DNA from: WTAW01 sp964406575
GTDB lineage: Bacteria > Acidobacteriota > Aminicenantia > Aminicenantales > Aminicenantaceae
Assembly: GCA_964406575.1 (NCBI GenBank)
Contig: CAYOSH010000001.1
Coordinates: 193,390 to 257,389 of the forward strand
Direction of reading: 5' to 3'
Length of the DNA stretch: 64,000 nt
Program-made: the position numbers and the translations under genes
The notes under the pieces: model-generated
What the model saw: the letters and a program-made list of their open reading frames with translations, nothing else
Database searches by the model: none
Told to the model about the DNA's origin: nothing
Part shown: piece after piece, positions 61,134-64,000 of the stretch
How positions within the stretch are numbered: the first letter of the stretch is position 1
Layout: each line of letters starts with the position of its first letter

Positions 61134-63860
61134 TCATTTTTTTTCAACAAGATATTTTTTCAGGTAGCGTGCTGTATGAGATTTTTGGGATCGGATGACG
61201 GCTTCTGGAGGTCCTTGGGTGACGATCTCTCCGCCTCGCTCCCCACCCTCAGGACCCAGGTCGATGATGTGATCTGCGCATTTGATCATATCGAGGTTAT
61301 GCTCGATGACCACAACGGTGTTTCCCTCCTCGACCAGCTTTTGGAAGGCGTCGAGGAGGACAGCGACATCATCGGGATGAAGTCCGATCGTCGGCTCGTC
61401 GAAGAGATAGAGGATATTCTTGTTCTTCTCATGGACGAGATTATAGGCCAGTTTGATCCTCTGGAGCTCACCCCCGGAGAGGGTGGTTGTGGGTTGGCCG
61501 AGTCTCAAATATCCTAACCCCACTTCGATGAGAGGCGTCAATTTTTTGTAGATTTTTGTGTTATCCGAAAAAAAGTCCACGGCCTCGAATATGCTCATCT
61601 GGAGGATCTCATCAATATTTTTCCTCCTGTATTTGACTTCGAGGATATCGCCCTTAAAACGTTTGCCCTTGCAGGTCTCGCATGTCAGGACGATGTCTGA
61701 AAGAAACTGCATCTCGATGATCTGCTGTCCCGCCCCCTTGCATTCGTCACACCGGCCTCCATCGGTGTTGAAGGAGAAAAATCCCGGTTTGTATCCCAGG
61801 GCTTTGGCTTCTCTCGTTTGCGCGAACAGTTGCCGGATCTCATCCATGGCCTTGGTGTACGTGGCGGGAATGGACCGGGGAGAGGTGCTCAGCGGAGATT
61901 GGTCGACCATGATGATCTTGTCCACATGATCTTTTCCCTGAATGTCCTTGAATCCATCCGTGGATTGGCCGTTCCATCCTTTGAAGAGGATGTCATAGAG
62001 CAGGGTGCTTTTACCCGATCCTGAAACGCCCGTCACACAGGTGAAGGTATGCAAGGGGATATTCACATCGAGATGTTTGAGGTTGTGTTTGTGGGCCTCC
62101 GTGATGGTGATGAACTCCTTCGCTTTGCGTCTTTGTTCTGGGGGTTTTATCCTTTTCTCGTGCCTCATGTACTGGGCTGTGAGGGAATGTGAGGACTTGA
62201 GAAATTGGGGCATCGCTCCGGAAAACATCACCCGTCCCCCGTTTTCGCCCGCCCCTGGTCCAAGGTCGATAATAGCCTCCGCGGAGTTGATGATCTCGGG
62301 GTCGTGCTCCACGACCATCACCGTATTCCCCACCTCTTTCAGTGATCTCAGGATCTCGATCAAACGGTGATTGTCTCTCGCGTGGAGTCCGATGCTTGGC
62401 TCATCCAGCACGAAGAGCGTGCCCACGAGAGATGTGCTCAGGGCTGCGGCGAGGTTGATCCTCTGGGCTTCTCCGCCGCTGAGGGTGAATGTCATACGGT
62501 CGAGGGTGATATAGTCCAGCCCTACTTCAAGGAGAAATATCAGTCGCTCCCGGATCTCGGCGAGAAGTTTTTCTGCCACCTGTTTCTCGAATGCGGTCAG
62601 CTTCAAGGAGTTGAAGAAATCCTCTGCCTTCCGGACCGTTTTCCGTGTCACCTCACCGATGGAGAGACCGTTGACCTTGACGCTCAGCGCCTGAGGATTC
62701 AAGCGCATGTGTTTGCAGTCCGGGCAGGGGATGTATTTTCTGTAACGCGCAAGGAGAACGCGCACCTGGATTTTATATTTTTTTCTTTGGAGGCGGTCGA
62801 AAAAGCCCGAGACGCCTTTGTACCGGCCCTCCCCTTTAAAAACGAATTCCTTCCACTCGTCTGTCAGGTCCTCAAACGGGATATCCGTCGGGATTCCTCT
62901 ACGTTGCGCCTCATCGAGCAAACGCCTCATGCGATGCCGGGATACGGGTTTTGTCCACGGCTCGATAGCCCCTTCCTCAAGAGATTTTGATTTGTCGGGA
63001 ATGATCTTATCCTCATCAAAAACGGCAAGGTCTCCGAAGCCATGACATGTGGGGCAGGCTCCCTGAGGGCTGTTAAAGGAAAAAAGGTTGGGGTAAGGGT
63101 CTTCATACAGGATGTCACATGTTTTGCATTCCAGCCGATCTGAGAATAAGAATTTTCGTCCTTTTCCTGTGAGAACCTTGGCCCTGCCCTCACCTTTGAC
63201 CATGGCGATCTCCAGTGAATCGGCCAGTCGTTCCCGTTCTTCTCTGTCCAGAGTCATCCGGTCTACGAGCACGTCCAGATGAGTATCTCTCTCAAGGTCT
63301 GCTTCGTCGAAATCCAGGATTGTGTTGTTTTCAACAAGGCGTGAAAAACCGTCTTTTCTGAGCTTTTCAAGGCCCCTCTCTCGCGGCCAGGAAAAAGAGA
63401 TCCAGATTTTGGTCTCTGCTGGTTGCCTGTACAGGGTTTCGATCATGGAATCGATGGTGTCTCTCCGGACGGCTTTGCCGCATCTCAGGCAGTGGACGGT
63501 TCCGATCCGGGCGTACAATACTCTCAGGAAATCATAGATCTCTGTGACCGTAGCCACTGTGGACCGGGGATTTTTGGTGACCGCTTTCTGCTGGATGGCG
63601 ATGGCCGGAGTGATCCCTTCGATCTTATCGGCGTCGGGTTTATCCATGCGTTCCAGGAACTGGCGTGCGTATGCGGATAGAGATTCGATGTATCGGCGCT
63701 GGCCCTCGGCATAGAGGGTGTCGAAAGCCAACGAAGACTTTCCTGACCCGGAGACTCCGGTGACGATAATGAGTTGATTCAAGGGGATGTCCAGGTCGAT
63801 GGCCTTTAGGTTGTGAACCCGCACGCCCCTGAGAATGATTTTGTCCTTTGGTGCATTCAT
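61134..63860 (-). CDS. uvrA: UvrABC excinuclease subunit A
   Basis: The ATG at 63860 is preferred over an upstream ATG at 63905 because the family starts right before KIILRGVRVHNLKAIDL. About 908 residues, a little shorter than the usual 940. Two ABC ATPase modules each have GVSGSGKS and an LSGGE[AL]QR signature; zinc fingers appear in CKTCDILYED...CPTCHGFG and CDECKGAGQ...CETCKGKRF. It recognises bulky DNA damage with UvrB. It stands alone and convergent to the sugar cluster. Confidence 0.97.
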   Translation of the reverse strand: MNAPKDKIILRGVRVHNLKAIDLDIPLNQLIIVTGVSGSGKSSLAFDTLYAEGQRRYIESLSAYARQFLERMDKPDADKIEGITPAIAIQQKAVTKNPRSTVATVTEIYDFLRVLYARIGTVHCLRCGKAVRRDTIDSMIETLYRQPAETKIWISFSWPRERGLEKLRKDGFSRLVENNTILDFDEADLERDTHLDVLVDRMTLDREERERLADSLEIAMVKGEGRAKVLTGKGRKFLFSDRLECKTCDILYEDPYPNLFSFNSPQGACPTCHGFGDLAVFDEDKIIPDKSKSLEEGAIEPWTKPVSRHRMRRLLDEAQRRGIPTDIPFEDLTDEWKEFVFKGEGRYKGVSGFFDRLQRKKYKIQVRVLLARYRKYIPCPDCKHMRLNPQALSVKVNGLSIGEVTRKTVRKAEDFFNSLKLTAFEKQVAEKLLAEIRERLIFLLEVGLDYITLDRMTFTLSGGEAQRINLAAALSTSLVGTLFVLDEPSIGLHARDNHRLIEILRSLKEVGNTVMVVEHDPEIINSAEAIIDLGPGAGENGGRVMFSGAMPQFLKSSHSLTAQYMRHEKRIKPPEQRRKAKEFITITEAHKHNLKHLDVNIPLHTFTCVTGVSGSGKSTLLYDILFKGWNGQSTDGFKDIQGKDHVDKIIMVDQSPLSTSPRSIPATYTKAMDEIRQLFAQTREAKALGYKPGFFSFNTDGGRCDECKGAGQQIIEMQFLSDIVLTCETCKGKRFKGDILEVKYRRKNIDEILQMSIFEAVDFFSDNTKIYKKLTPLIEVGLGYLRLGQPTTTLSGGELQRIKLAYNLVHEKNKNILYLFDEPTIGLHPDDVAVLLDAFQKLVEEGNTVVVIEHNLDMIKCADHIIDLGPEGGERGGEIVTQGPPEAVIRSQKSHTARYLKKYLVEKK

Positions 63861-64000
63861 TTCAATTAAAGTTGTGTTTGTTATGGTATGCCCGGAATGC
63901 AGCACAACTGTCTATTATACAACGGAGTGATCTTAAAGAATCATATTATATGTCGCTCGGGGAGCTTTTCCAAATCCGTGATGAAAGAAATACGAGTGTC

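Overview
The window looks like a bacterial chromosome of moderate GC content. It is gene dense, and most genes start behind good GGAGG-type ribosome binding sites. Several features point to the Acidobacteriota, and a lineage such as Candidatus Aminicenantes would fit well. These are orphan FtsX/MacB-type permeases paired with PadR regulators, many exported peptidases (M28, S9, M1), an Asp-box repeat protein, a transmembrane Ser/Thr kinase and TonB/FadL-type outer membrane proteins. This placement is inferred from family content; there is no rRNA or marker tree here. The cell must be Gram-negative, because beta-barrel proteins, a TonB-dependent receptor and a LolA-like protein are present. I saw no tRNA, rRNA, CRISPR array, prophage or intact insertion sequence.

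Layout. 1-5.2 kb: the end of an orphan permease, an exported metallo-beta-lactamase-fold hydrolase, a short-chain dehydrogenase and an exported LolA-like protein. 5.4-17.7 kb: exported peptidases (multi-spanning M28, S9, lipoprotein M28), a head-GIN (DUF2807) lipoprotein, a lipoprotein carrying a superoxide-reductase-like centre, a Nudix hydrolase, and an operon in which an ECF sigma factor and an anti-sigma-like membrane protein are translationally coupled to an exported caspase-like protein fused to a barrel-like domain. A caspase-less paralogue of that last protein lies 3.6 kb away. 17.7-18.7 kb: a decayed region with a frameshifted fragment of a VWA gene whose intact relative is at 35-37 kb. 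18.7-26.7 kb: an M1 peptidase, a PPC-PPC-alpha-toroid-VWA mosaic protein, a GC-rich TonB receptor that looks acquired, a repeat and an MscS fragment. 26.7-42.7 kb: a C45-like hydrolase, an esterase-TPR protein, a large kinase, FadL, a YfbK-like VWA protein, RarD, a GNAT enzyme, an Asp-box protein and an acetamidase. 42.8-54.8 kb: two PadR-permease operons surrounding small exported proteins and a second-type EF-G followed by a P-loop protein. 54.9-61 kb: a collinear sugar-phosphate cluster (eukaryotic-type hexokinase, phosphoglycerate mutase, class II aldolase, phosphofructokinase, glycerate 2-kinase). 61-64 kb: uvrA.

How the genes work together. The peptidases, RarD, FadL and TonB receptor suggest a heterotroph that degrades peptides outside the cytoplasm and imports the products. 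The sugar cluster supplies lower and upper glycolysis from glucose and returns glycerate to 2-phosphoglycerate. The most unusual items are the sigma/anti-sigma/caspase-barrel operon, the membrane-anchored superoxide-reductase-like protein, the VWA mosaic protein, and a set of short repeated sequences (a ~95 bp interspersed element, double hairpins and GGGGACAGTCCCC palindromes).
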